Positions 24,923 through 32,103 of a DNA stretch of 64,000 bases are shown here, piece by piece. Origin of the DNA: CAUTNA01 sp964371145. GTDB taxonomy: Bacteria; Pseudomonadota; Alphaproteobacteria; Rs-D84. A program made the position numbers and the translations under genes. Under the pieces are notes generated by a model. That model ran no database searches and was not told the DNA's origin. It saw only the letters and a list, made by a program, of their open reading frames with translations. Numbering within the stretch: position 1 is the stretch's first letter; each line of letters opens with the position of its first letter. The stretch is from the NCBI GenBank assembly GCA_964371145.1, contig CAYJKO010000001.1, forward strand, positions 124,001 to 188,000. Direction: 5' to 3'.

Positions 24923-27433
24923 TTATGTTCCTTCTGGAATTAATGATTCTTGGATGGATGTCAAGCTTCCACCGGTACATTTCTTTGCGTCTTCATCATA
25001 GGATGTTCCCAATGGGCATACTTGATTCTTTTCAAGGTTTTCAATGCTCTGGATACACCAATCTGCCTCGTCTGGGGTTGATGTTTTTATTGTGTCTGTA
25101 TTGGTGCATGCACGGTTATTTGGCTGGGTTGGATTGCCGTTAATAGGCATTGCAGACACGCATTTAACAGAAGTTCCGTTTATGCTGCGTCTGGCGCCAT
25201 TTTCCCAACACAAGCATGCGCCCCAGCTGGCTGTATCTATGCTGGCTGAATAATTGCGTGGACACATATTTTCGCCATCGAATACCCCGTATATGGACGC
25301 CAAATCAACATAATTTGCCAAACGGACTTCTTGGGGTGCCGAAGCGAACATAGGGTTATTAAAATTCGCAGAACATATATCTGAAGTTTGATATGATAAT
25401 TCTTTAAGATTTTTTAACTGTGTAAAGCGGCCTTGTAATGTTGCGCATTGTGCGGTTAATATATCCAATATTTGATTGTATACTTCCGTTGCGATTCCTG
25501 TGTCGCGTATTTTATGTTCTTCAAAAGTATTTGTATTATTTGTTATTCCGTATTCTGCGTTTGAACCGATTACGTTTTTATCAAATCCACCGAATACTTC
25601 TTCTATTATTTCTGGTGCGGAACATGCATCAATTGTTGCCAATTGATTTGCACATTCTGATGTGTATGTGCCAGATTCCACGCCGTCGGTAGTCCTTCTT
25701 AATGAAAACCAATCCAGAGCGTGCCCACCAGTAAACAGACCGCTGTATGGATAATAAAAGTTTTGGTACCCTGTTCCGCCATATTTATCAAAGCATTGTT
25801 GTGCAACTGCGCGACATGCGGAAATTGTGTCGGTTTTTTCCAAATTATCTACGTACATTTCCAATATATTATTATCAAACATATTGTTACAAGAATCAAC
25901 GTACTCTTGGCATACGGCAGAATTTAATGCGATTTTATTTGGTTGTAATAATGTATTGCTTTCGGTTGATAATTCAGACATAGCGGCGTCCAGAATGCTT
26001 TCATTGTTTGCATAGCACGATGAAATGAAATCAAAACATCCGCCTTTGATTTCTTGGACTTTTGATTTTTGTGCATAAAATATATCCAGCATAGCTTTAT
26101 CCAGATAATCTGACCAGACTTCGTCCGCATTTTCTACGCATTTGTTTAGTGCAGGTTCAGCAAACTTTTTTACACGATTTTCAAAATTATTTACAAAATC
26201 TTGATTGTTAGAATTTTGAGACAGCTTTTGTTCAGACATATTTTCGCCGTATGTAAAGCTTAATAAACTTTCTAATTCATAAAAACGAACGACGCCCGCA
26301 ATTGGTTCGCCCGTTGTTAAATCGATAAATTCTCCGTTGTCCAAACATTTTCTGTAATCTGTGCCGCAAACTTCTTCGCTGAGCACTGCGGATTCAACGT
26401 TCGCCAGACAAGTTGCAAAATCATCTGAATTTAATTTTTGACGATTTTCTATTCGTGCTAAATCCAATAATGCGCTGCTTTCGTAAACACCGGCTGTTAA
26501 TTTTTTTTGATTTTCTTTTAATGCGGATTCAACCGTATTGCAATCTTGTTCCACCGCCATTAAATATGCGGTTACTGCGCGTTGCAGGGATGCGTCATTG
26601 CAATCTGCGCGTACAGCGTCGCGACATTGTGGATATACGGCGGTGTATAAATTTTGGCCGTTATAAGCCGCAATTGTTTGACCCGTGTCTGCGGTTCCAA
26701 ATGAATTTGCGGTATCAAAAGACAAATCAATGTAATTTAAATCTGAATAATTGCCGCTGACGTTTGTATCTTCGCCACGGATAGAATTCATAATAGCTTG
26801 TAACAAAGCCTTGGAATCTGAACCATCTTCGGTCAATGCGTTTTCGCCGTCGGACGCTGTTTTCATAGCCAATGCTTGTTCTGTGGTTAAACCAACTGCG
26901 TCTAAATTTTCTACGAATACGGTTAATTGTTCGCTGGCTTCTTCCATGATGGACTGTGCTTCTGTCATATCAAACACGCGGTCGCTGCAAGAACAGCGGC
27001 GAAAAGTGTCATTTTTAAATTCGCAGAATTGATCCATGCATGTAAAGTATGCGGTTCTGCATTGTTCGTATTCTAATCCTGTGTTTGTTTGTGTGGCAGA
27101 ACGTGATACAATTGATTTGTTTGGTGTATTTGTTGAAACCGCAGAATTTCTGGCCGTTATGCTTTGTTGGGCAATAGGTGTGGTGTTTGTTCGTGTATTG
27201 ATTGTTGCCGAACGAGCAGAAGACGCAACATTGTTTGCTGTGCGTGTGGGGGCAGATGTTGTGCGAGTTGTTGTTTTGACCGCGCTGCGATTTATTGATG
27301 TATTTATGTTATTAGACTCGACAGATGATCTGGATATTGTATTTGTATCGCGTGTTGCAGCGTCCGCAAAGTGCGTAAATATTAAAATTGGCAATACAAA
27401 TATTAGATTCTTTTTCATCATTGGTTTAATCAT
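24923..27433 (-). CDS. Exported Cys-rich protein, family A (paralogue of 60524-62989)
   Basis: An 836-residue exported protein of unknown function. A signal peptide (hydrophobic LIFVLPILIFTHFADA) is followed by about 100 residues rich in Ser, Thr, Asn, Arg with recurrent SRS/RSAT/ARNSA elements, probably disordered. A long Cys-containing region follows: EQCRTAYFTCMDQFC, DTFRRCSCSDRVFD, a helical stretch, CGTDYRKCLDNGEFIDLTTGEPI, and FAEPALNKC...VWSDYLDKAM. The same motifs in the same order occur in the 821-residue protein at 60524-62989. The even spread of cysteines suggests disulfides in an oxidising compartment. The start is uncertain (27433, or MMKKN at 27421/27418); no clear ribosome-binding site. 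Confidence 0.75.
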   Translation of the reverse strand: MIKPMMKKNLIFVLPILIFTHFADAATRDTNTISRSSVESNNINTSINRSAVKTTTRTTSAPTRTANNVASSARSATINTRTNTTPIAQQSITARNSAVSTNTPNKSIVSRSATQTNTGLEYEQCRTAYFTCMDQFCEFKNDTFRRCSCSDRVFDMTEAQSIMEEASEQLTVFVENLDAVGLTTEQALAMKTASDGENALTEDGSDSKALLQAIMNSIRGEDTNVSGNYSDLNYIDLSFDTANSFGTADTGQTIAAYNGQNLYTAVYPQCRDAVRADCNDASLQRAVTAYLMAVEQDCNTVESALKENQKKLTAGVYESSALLDLARIENRQKLNSDDFATCLANVESAVLSEEVCGTDYRKCLDNGEFIDLTTGEPIAGVVRFYELESLLSFTYGENMSEQKLSQNSNNQDFVNNFENRVKKFAEPALNKCVENADEVWSDYLDKAMLDIFYAQKSKVQEIKGGCFDFISSCYANNESILDAAMSELSTESNTLLQPNKIALNSAVCQEYVDSCNNMFDNNILEMYVDNLEKTDTISACRAVAQQCFDKYGGTGYQNFYYPYSGLFTGGHALDWFSLRRTTDGVESGTYTSECANQLATIDACSAPEIIEEVFGGFDKNVIGSNAEYGITNNTNTFEEHKIRDTGIATEVYNQILDILTAQCATLQGRFTQLKNLKELSYQTSDICSANFNNPMFASAPQEVRLANYVDLASIYGVFDGENMCPRNYSASIDTASWGACLCWENGARRSINGTSVKCVSAMPINGNPTQPNNRACTNTDTIKTSTPDEADWCIQSIENLEKNQVCPLGTSYDEDAKKCTGGSLTSIQESLIPEGT

Positions 27434-27482
27434 AGCAAATTTACGATTTTTTACGCAAGCGATATTTTACAAATAGTCCAAT

Positions 27483-27512
27483 AAAAAAAAGGCATAAAAA
27501 TATGCCTTTTGA
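27483..27512 (-). terminator. Terminator after the 169-residue protein gene
   Basis: A hairpin AAAAGGCATA/TATGCCTTTT; on the minus strand it is followed by a T-run, just past the stop at 27515. Confidence 0.75.
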
Positions 27513-27514
27513 AA

Positions 27515-28024
27515 TTATTTCGTTTTGTATACTTGGTTTACTTTTAATTCGACCAATCTTTGATATCTGTGAATACCTAAAATGTTCGTAATATCAAATT
27601 CTTTCAAAGATTTTTTATCTATATCCGATAAAACATTGAATAAAATTTTTCTGGCTTTTGATGAAAAAAACAAATGTGATTGTATTCCATCCATTTTTAA
27701 CACGCTGTTTAATACACTGAACAATATTTGTTTTGTGTGTTTTGGGGACGATTTGATATTGTCAATAGCGGTCAAAACAAATAATTCTTTTTTATTTTGG
27801 TTTGATTCATTATATCTGGCGGACAACAAAGGAATTAAATGTTTTTTTAATGAATCTGTCGCCATCCATGCGTTAACGGATGAAGTTGGGTTTAAATCAA
27901 TATTGTTAAGATGTGGAAATTGCCAAGATGTTTCGATTGATTTTTCATCTTTTGTGAAATCATTGAACAGGTCTTTCAAATCTGATGCAGTTTCAAGTGT
28001 TTTTTTGTCTGCGAAATTTATCAT
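27515..28024 (-). CDS. Hypothetical protein, 169 residues
   Basis: I do not recognise this protein. It is mostly helical and charged, without signal peptide or membrane segment. Its C-terminal half has alternating hydrophobic residues (LFSVLNSVLKMDGIQSHLFF) compatible with a small helical-repeat fold. The gene has a good AAAGGA ribosome-binding site 7 nt before the ATG and its own terminator, which supports it being real. Neighbours on the same strand are a reductase upstream and the Cys-rich exported protein downstream, giving no functional clue. Confidence 0.6.
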   Translation of the reverse strand: MINFADKKTLETASDLKDLFNDFTKDEKSIETSWQFPHLNNIDLNPTSSVNAWMATDSLKKHLIPLLSARYNESNQNKKELFVLTAIDNIKSSPKHTKQILFSVLNSVLKMDGIQSHLFFSSKARKILFNVLSDIDKKSLKEFDITNILGIHRYQRLVELKVNQVYKTK

Positions 28025-28095
28025 TCTATATTCCTTTATTAAATACTGTACAGAATTATAGCCGGTTGTCTTGTTTTGTCAAGTTATTAATGTGT

Positions 28096-28118
28096 AAAAA
28101 AAGCCCCCTTGTCGGGGG
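28096..28118 (-). terminator. Terminator after the DHFR-like gene
   Basis: On the minus strand CCCCC-GACAA-GGGGG is followed by CTTTTTTT, 5 bp past the stop. Confidence 0.85.
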
Positions 28119-28122
28119 ATTT

Positions 28123-28662
28123 TTATTTTTGAACAGAATAAACTAAATCGGTAATACCATTGTAATTTTCAGATTTTATTAATTTTAAATTTATTGTTTT
28201 ATCGCGTTCGTTAAATAATCGGACCCCGCCCCCCAATATTTTTGGCATTACGCTGATATGAACGATGTCTATTAATCCTGCATTTAAAAATTCATTTGCA
28301 ACAAATGCGCCGCCACAAATCCATATGTCTTTTCCCGATTTTTCTTTGATTTGTTCTATCAATTTTTCAGGAGTTTTATTTGTAAACGTAATATCGGCGT
28401 TATCTGATCCCCAGTCTTGGTTGGTTAATACATAGCTGTGTTTGCCGGTGTACGGCCAATTGTTTGGTGATAATTCAGTTTCAATTTGGTCATACGTTGT
28501 TTTTCCCAATATAACGGTATCTATTTTGCTGTAAAATTTGTCGTAAAATCCCATGTTTTCAGGATCTGAGCCGTCCCCGCCCAACCATTCAACAGACCTG
28601 TTTTTGTCTGCGACATATCCATCCAGACTGGTTGCGATGTATAAAATAACTTTTCTATCCAT
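28123..28662 (-). CDS. DHFR/RibD-C family reductase
   Basis: A 179-residue member of the dihydrofolate reductase/RibD C-terminal superfamily (YyaP/YwjB-like). The N-terminus VILYIATSLDGYVADKN is the characteristic substrate/cofactor strand; GKTTYDQIE and IWICGGAFVANEFLNAGLID are the NADPH-binding parts, and MPKILGGGVRLF follows. It lacks the deaminase half of RibD. Such small proteins are often annotated as dihydrofolate reductase, but true folate activity is rarely shown; it may reduce another pterin- or flavin-like substrate. Ribosome-binding site AGGGAG precedes the ATG. It is monocistronic as far as can be seen. Confidence 0.85.
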   Translation of the reverse strand: MDRKVILYIATSLDGYVADKNRSVEWLGGDGSDPENMGFYDKFYSKIDTVILGKTTYDQIETELSPNNWPYTGKHSYVLTNQDWGSDNADITFTNKTPEKLIEQIKEKSGKDIWICGGAFVANEFLNAGLIDIVHISVMPKILGGGVRLFNERDKTINLKLIKSENYNGITDLVYSVQK

Positions 28663-28773
28663 ATTTTCTCCCTTTTTTTCGTATTAATTATATCATATAA
28701 AACAATCAAATCAAAAGGATTGAAGTCATTAAAAATTTTTTGATTGAAAAGATATAAATATTTATATAGTATG

Positions 28774-28788
28774 TGGGTGTATGGCGGA
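28774..28788 (+). repeat. 15-bp copy of the tRNA-Leu(CAG) 5' end
   Basis: TGGGTGTATGGCGGA occurs here and again at 28823-28837, where it forms the acceptor and early D-arm of the tRNA. The copies are 49 bp apart. Confidence 0.7.
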
Positions 28789-28823
28789 CTATGAAATGCC
28801 CGCGGGTACAACTGAAAATATAT

Positions 28824-28908
28824 GGGTGTATGGCGGAATTGGTAGACGCGCTAGTTTCAGGTACTAGTGGAGCAATCCATGGAAGTTCGAGTCTTCTTAT
28901 ACCCACCA
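28824..28908 (+). tRNA. tRNA-Leu (anticodon CAG)
   Basis: An 85-nt leucine tRNA with encoded CCA. The acceptor stem GGGTGTA pairs with TATACCC (one G-T). The anticodon stem CTAGT/ACTAG encloses loop TTCAGGT, giving anticodon CAG. A long variable arm and the T-arm with GTTCGAGTC are present, as expected for a class II tRNA. Confidence 0.95.
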
Positions 28909-28990
28909 TTTATTTTTTTGAATTTTATGCTTGTAAAATATAAAAAAATAAATATAATGTATATTGCAAATTAAATTTTGCGGTGGTTTG

Positions 28991-29077
28991 GGTCTTGTGG
29001 CGGAATGGTAGACGCTGTGGACTTAAAATCCATTGATTATTGCAATCGTGCGGGTTCAAGTCCCGCCAAGACCACCA
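28991..29077 (+). tRNA. tRNA-Leu (anticodon TAA)
   Basis: An 87-nt leucine tRNA with encoded CCA. The acceptor GGTCTTG pairs perfectly with CAAGACC. Anticodon loop CTTAAAA gives TAA. Long variable arm; T-arm CGGGTTCAAGTCCCG. Its last 14 nt begin a 47-bp sequence duplicated 222 bp downstream. Confidence 0.96.
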
Positions 29078-29110
29078 AAATAAAACGCCGCATTCGCGGT
29101 GTTTTTATTT
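29064..29110 (+). repeat. 47-bp direct repeat, copy 1 (tRNA 3' end plus terminator)
   Basis: This copy covers the last 14 nt of tRNA-Leu(TAA), a short spacer and the tRNA terminator hairpin (AACGCCGC-ATTC-GCGGTGTT, T-run). It is identical to 29286-29332. Confidence 0.95.
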
Positions 29111-29144
29111 GATGGTGCGGGAACTAAACGTTCTTGCTGCGTAT

Positions 29145-29161
29145 GGTGCGAGTGGCGCACC
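29145..29161 (+). other. Small hairpin in the repeat-bounded interval
   Basis: GGTGCG and CGCACC form a 6-bp stem with a 5-nt loop inside the 175-bp segment between the two 47-bp repeats. Confidence 0.5.
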
Positions 29162-29241
29162 AACTGCGCTTCGGTCAACCAATTTGTAACATTTATTTTC
29201 ATTGCGCTGTCGCTTATTAAATAAATTAACAAATATGATTC

Positions 29242-29285
29242 CTTGTGTTTCAAAAAACAATTGTCAATTGTTTTTTGAAAACAAG
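29242..29285. other. Near-perfect 44-nt inverted repeat next to the second tRNA-end repeat
   Basis: Two 16-bp perfect arms (29248-29263 and 29265-29280) around a single T extend by five more pairs (CTTGT/ACAAG) past one bulged G at 29247. The inverted repeat ends at 29285, and the 47-bp repeat starts at 29286. There is no T-run, so it is not an obvious terminator. Confidence 0.85.
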
Positions 29286-29332
29286 CGCCAAGACCACCAA
29301 AATAAAACGCCGCATTCGCGGTGTTTTTATTT
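29286..29332 (+). repeat. 47-bp direct repeat, copy 2
   Basis: Identical to 29064-29110. It carries the 3' end of tRNA-Leu(TAA) and its terminator without the rest of the tRNA, as in a displaced attachment site or a partial duplication. Confidence 0.95.
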
Positions 29333-29365
29333 TAAAAATTAATATAAAAATTATAAGGACAAAAT

Positions 29366-29824
29366 ATGAACAATACAAAAATGAAATTATTAACCAAACA
29401 CGGGGCAATTGAAATGGAAATGTACGATGATGTTGCACCAAAACATATCGCAAGAATTTCTGAATTGGTAAAATCTGGTTTTTATAATGGTTTGAATTTT
29501 CATCGTGTTATCCCAGGGTTCGTTGCCCAATGTGGTTGCCCGGACGGCACAGGCGCCGGTCGCAGTGGCGTATCTATTGATGCAGAATTCAGCGATAAAA
29601 GCTTTGTTCGTGGAACGGTCGGAATGGCGCGTGCGTATGATAAAAATTCAGCCGACTGTCAATTTTTTATCTGTTTAGATGATGCGACATTTTTAGATAA
29701 TAATTATACCGTTTTGGGTCACGTTACATCCGGTATGGAATTTGTTGATATGATAAAAGCCGGAAAAGATTCCAGCGGTTCTGTCGTTGATCCAGATAAA
29801 ATATTGGAAATGACAATTATATAA
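29366..29824 (+). CDS. Cyclophilin-type peptidyl-prolyl isomerase
   Basis: A 152-residue single-domain cyclophilin that speeds cis-trans isomerisation at proline. The core motifs are clear: GFYNGLNFHRVIPGFVAQCG with the catalytic Arg after the Phe-His, GTVGMARAYDKNSADCQFFI, and LDNNYTVLGHVTSGMEFVD. There is no signal peptide, so it is the cytoplasmic type (PpiB-like). AAGGA lies before the ATG. It is a single-gene unit bounded by the tRNA-derived terminator and its own terminator. Confidence 0.95.
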   Translation: MNNTKMKLLTKHGAIEMEMYDDVAPKHIARISELVKSGFYNGLNFHRVIPGFVAQCGCPDGTGAGRSGVSIDAEFSDKSFVRGTVGMARAYDKNSADCQFFICLDDATFLDNNYTVLGHVTSGMEFVDMIKAGKDSSGSVVDPDKILEMTII

Positions 29825-29826
29825 AT

Positions 29827-29852
29827 AAACGCCCGATTGGGCGTTTGTTTTT
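29827..29852. terminator. Terminator after the cyclophilin gene
   Basis: The 20-bp hairpin AAACGCCCGATTGGGCGTTT plus T-run. The same 20 bp recurs at 37319-37338 and, inverted, at 42988-43007. Confidence 0.9.
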
Positions 29853-30074
29853 TTATCTGGTTTTTTGTATCAAATTTGTATGGAAAGCTTGTTTTCGGAC
29901 AAAGTCCTCTTTTCTATAAGGTTGTGGTGTTGCTGTCGCCAATTCTTTGGCTGTTTCCTCATAACTTTTTCTGTTTTTATCCGCAGTCCGAGGAAGATTT
30001 GCAAAATGATTAACTCTTTCTGCGTTTTTATCTTCGGCCTGATTAAGCTCTTCAAGACAATAAACTTTTTCCAT
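29853..30074 (-). CDS. Small hypothetical protein, 73 residues
   Basis: A short, hydrophilic, charged protein (begins MEKVYCLEELNQAEDKN) without signal peptide or recognisable domain. It is supported by AAAGGA 8 nt before the ATG and by being 13 bp downstream of the small exported protein gene, at the end of the prepilin-peptidase operon and just before a terminator. Its composition (Lys, Glu, Asn, Gln) suggests a helical or disordered cytoplasmic protein. Function unknown. Confidence 0.5.
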   Translation of the reverse strand: MEKVYCLEELNQAEDKNAERVNHFANLPRTADKNRKSYEETAKELATATPQPYRKEDFVRKQAFHTNLIQKTR

Positions 30075-30087
30075 GTTTTTTCCTTTG

Positions 30088-30399
30088 TTATCTTAAACCT
30101 TTTGCGCGACAGCAACCTGTTGCCGCCTTTTGCCAGCTGGAATATTTTTGTGTTGGATTGCGCAAATCATTCCATTGTTGCCAACCGGAACATTTTTTGC
30201 TGGTGCCGGATCCTGTGCATTTAACGTAACGACGTAAATTACATGTTTGATTTGAAATTTCACCCGTGGATGTTGTGCATTTTACGACTACGTTTTGGTT
30301 TTTTGCTTCCCCCGATCCCAATTCTTTTGATGATAGTATTTGATAAGCATTTGCGTTAAAGCATAAAACTGTAAATAAAATAAAGAAAACTTTTTTCAT
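30088..30399 (-). CDS. Small exported Cys-containing protein, 103 residues
   Basis: A clear signal peptide (MKKVFFILFTVLCFNANA, cleavage after ANA) leaves a mature protein of about 85 residues with six cysteines (VVVKCTTS, NQTCNL, YVKCTGSGTSKKC, TGCCRAKG), suggesting up to three disulfides. It is basic. There is no known family that I recognise. AAAGAGG precedes the ATG. It lies 57 bp after the 548-residue exported protein gene in the same direction, so it is probably co-expressed with those large exported proteins. Confidence 0.65.
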   Translation of the reverse strand: MKKVFFILFTVLCFNANAYQILSSKELGSGEAKNQNVVVKCTTSTGEISNQTCNLRRYVKCTGSGTSKKCSGWQQWNDLRNPTQKYSSWQKAATGCCRAKGLR

Positions 30400-30456
30400 T
30401 TGTAACCTCTTTGTAATTTAATTATAAAAGAATTTATTAATAAATACAATGGGAAT

Positions 30457-32103
30457 TTATTGTTCAGGAGAAATCCAAGGATAATCGTTCATAACCAAAT
30501 AATAAATATCTGCATTGCCATCGCCATGATGGTATAAAACCGGTCGCACGACATAAATATCAACGTTGCAATTATCCCCGCGTGACGATTGGATTTCATT
30601 TAAATCTTCCGCGAATTTTGCGGCAAAATCCATAGATTGTAAATATGCGGCGTCATCATCGGCAGCCGACGTTGAATTTCCCGACCACATTAACCACATG
30701 CCGTGATTGACTTGTTTTTCTTGGCCTTGCAAATCGTCCGCTGACAATAAGCCCAATGGTTTGAAATCTATGTTATTTGTAAATTCGGCAGTAGAGGTTG
30801 CAGACCAATCGTACATATCGCCAACAAAATTTAATACGCCGTATAACATTCCAACATTGCGTGTGAATTTAGAAACTGCGCCGATGTTTTTCAATGTGCT
30901 GTGGAATAACCAATCGCGTGTTTTTCCGGATTTCATACTGGCTCGCCCTGCTTTGGCGGCTTTTGAAATTGCGGATGTGTTCATAGACGCACGTACAGAT
31001 TTTGTCACGCGTGCAATTACGTTCCCGCGTTGTGGTACGCGCCACGCGCTTAAAGAATTTCGAAGACGCATAACGTCGTCCAGATTTTTTGTGGCGTCTT
31101 TATATTTTGAAACGTCCGTTATTTTTTCCAAATTTTTTATTTCTGTATTTATGTTCGCGATGTCTTTTTTCTTGTTTGCGATTTGTTTTGTGTCTTTTAA
31201 TTTTTCTAATTTTTTTAATTCATCGCTTGCCGTTTTTAATCTTTTTAATGCTGCGTTATAATTTTTAACATCTGGGATGTCTTGCAGGCCTTTAATCGTT
31301 GTAACCAAATTTTTCGCGGCACGTGATGCGCGTGCGGATTTTGTAGCACCCAAAACGGCTGTGCCCGCCCCCATTGTTGCAACCGTTATTGTTGCGTCCA
31401 ATGCAACCTGGCCCCATGTTATCCATTGCAAATTGGCGTCGCCCGCCACATAATAATCGTTGGTGTCATCTTCTATATTTACAGTTTCGTGCATTGCCAA
31501 ATTTATATTATTCATATCATTTGATAGCGCGCTTTTGCTGGTACATAAATTTCCGCGTGGATGAATTGAATCTATGTTTTGTTCGATGTATTTCAAAGAT
31601 ACGGTATTGTTTTTGTCCGGTCCGATAAATTCGGATAAACTGTCATGTTGTACAACCAAAATCGCATACCAAGCGGGATCTGTATTCGTCCAAAATCCAC
31701 CCGTATCCAATTCCCCGATTTGTGGATTTGGGTTGTTGTTTGGTAATGCTTTTTTTTCGGATAGATTTAATTTTTCTGTCAGATTTTTTTTGCTGGTTTT
31801 ATAATTGATTATTAATTGGCGTTCCGATGGGAATACGTATTCAACGGGACCCGTTGTAATTGTTTCGGTATATGTTGCGTTTACAAATTCTGGACATTGT
31901 AAAATTTGTTTTATTGTATCGGGGCGTTCGTATGTTTGATATATCCAAGCACGCACAGTGTCTTCGGCATCTGTTTCGAAAATTTGATTTTGCGCATCAA
32001 ACAGCGCGTTTGCAAAAATTTGATTTGAACATTGCACATTTGTTTGCGCATAAAGATTATTTATAAATCCAATTAATATAAAAAATCCGATTAAATGTTT
32101 CAT
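30457..32103 (-). CDS. Exported protein, family B (paralogue of 32104-34332)
   Basis: A 548-residue exported protein of unknown function. Signal peptide about 1-19 (LIGFFILIGFINNLYA-Q). The central part has WYAILVVQHDSLSEFIG and then a hydrophobic Ala/Gly-rich stretch (ALDATITVATMGAGTAVLGA) that could insert in or associate with a membrane, followed by a Lys-rich coiled region (about 260-345). The C-terminus has PLGLLSADDL, NHGMWLMWSGNST and CNVDIYVVRPVLYHH with YYLVMNDYPW. All these motifs recur in order in the 742-residue neighbour. The ATG directly follows the neighbour's TAG stop, so translation is tightly coupled. Confidence 0.75.
   Translation of the reverse strand: MKHLIGFFILIGFINNLYAQTNVQCSNQIFANALFDAQNQIFETDAEDTVRAWIYQTYERPDTIKQILQCPEFVNATYTETITTGPVEYVFPSERQLIINYKTSKKNLTEKLNLSEKKALPNNNPNPQIGELDTGGFWTNTDPAWYAILVVQHDSLSEFIGPDKNNTVSLKYIEQNIDSIHPRGNLCTSKSALSNDMNNINLAMHETVNIEDDTNDYYVAGDANLQWITWGQVALDATITVATMGAGTAVLGATKSARASRAAKNLVTTIKGLQDIPDVKNYNAALKRLKTASDELKKLEKLKDTKQIANKKKDIANINTEIKNLEKITDVSKYKDATKNLDDVMRLRNSLSAWRVPQRGNVIARVTKSVRASMNTSAISKAAKAGRASMKSGKTRDWLFHSTLKNIGAVSKFTRNVGMLYGVLNFVGDMYDWSATSTAEFTNNIDFKPLGLLSADDLQGQEKQVNHGMWLMWSGNSTSAADDDAAYLQSMDFAAKFAEDLNEIQSSRGDNCNVDIYVVRPVLYHHGDGNADIYYLVMNDYPWISPEQ

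Noticed and set aside
29056..29253. 65-codon minus-strand frame over the tRNA-Leu(TAA) 3' end
   Set aside because: It runs through the reverse complement of a tRNA and its terminator and lacks a ribosome-binding site.
30707..31261. 184-codon frame antisense to the 548-residue exported protein
   Set aside because: The opposite strand encodes a signal-peptide protein with a clear paralogue; this frame is a shadow of its codon bias.
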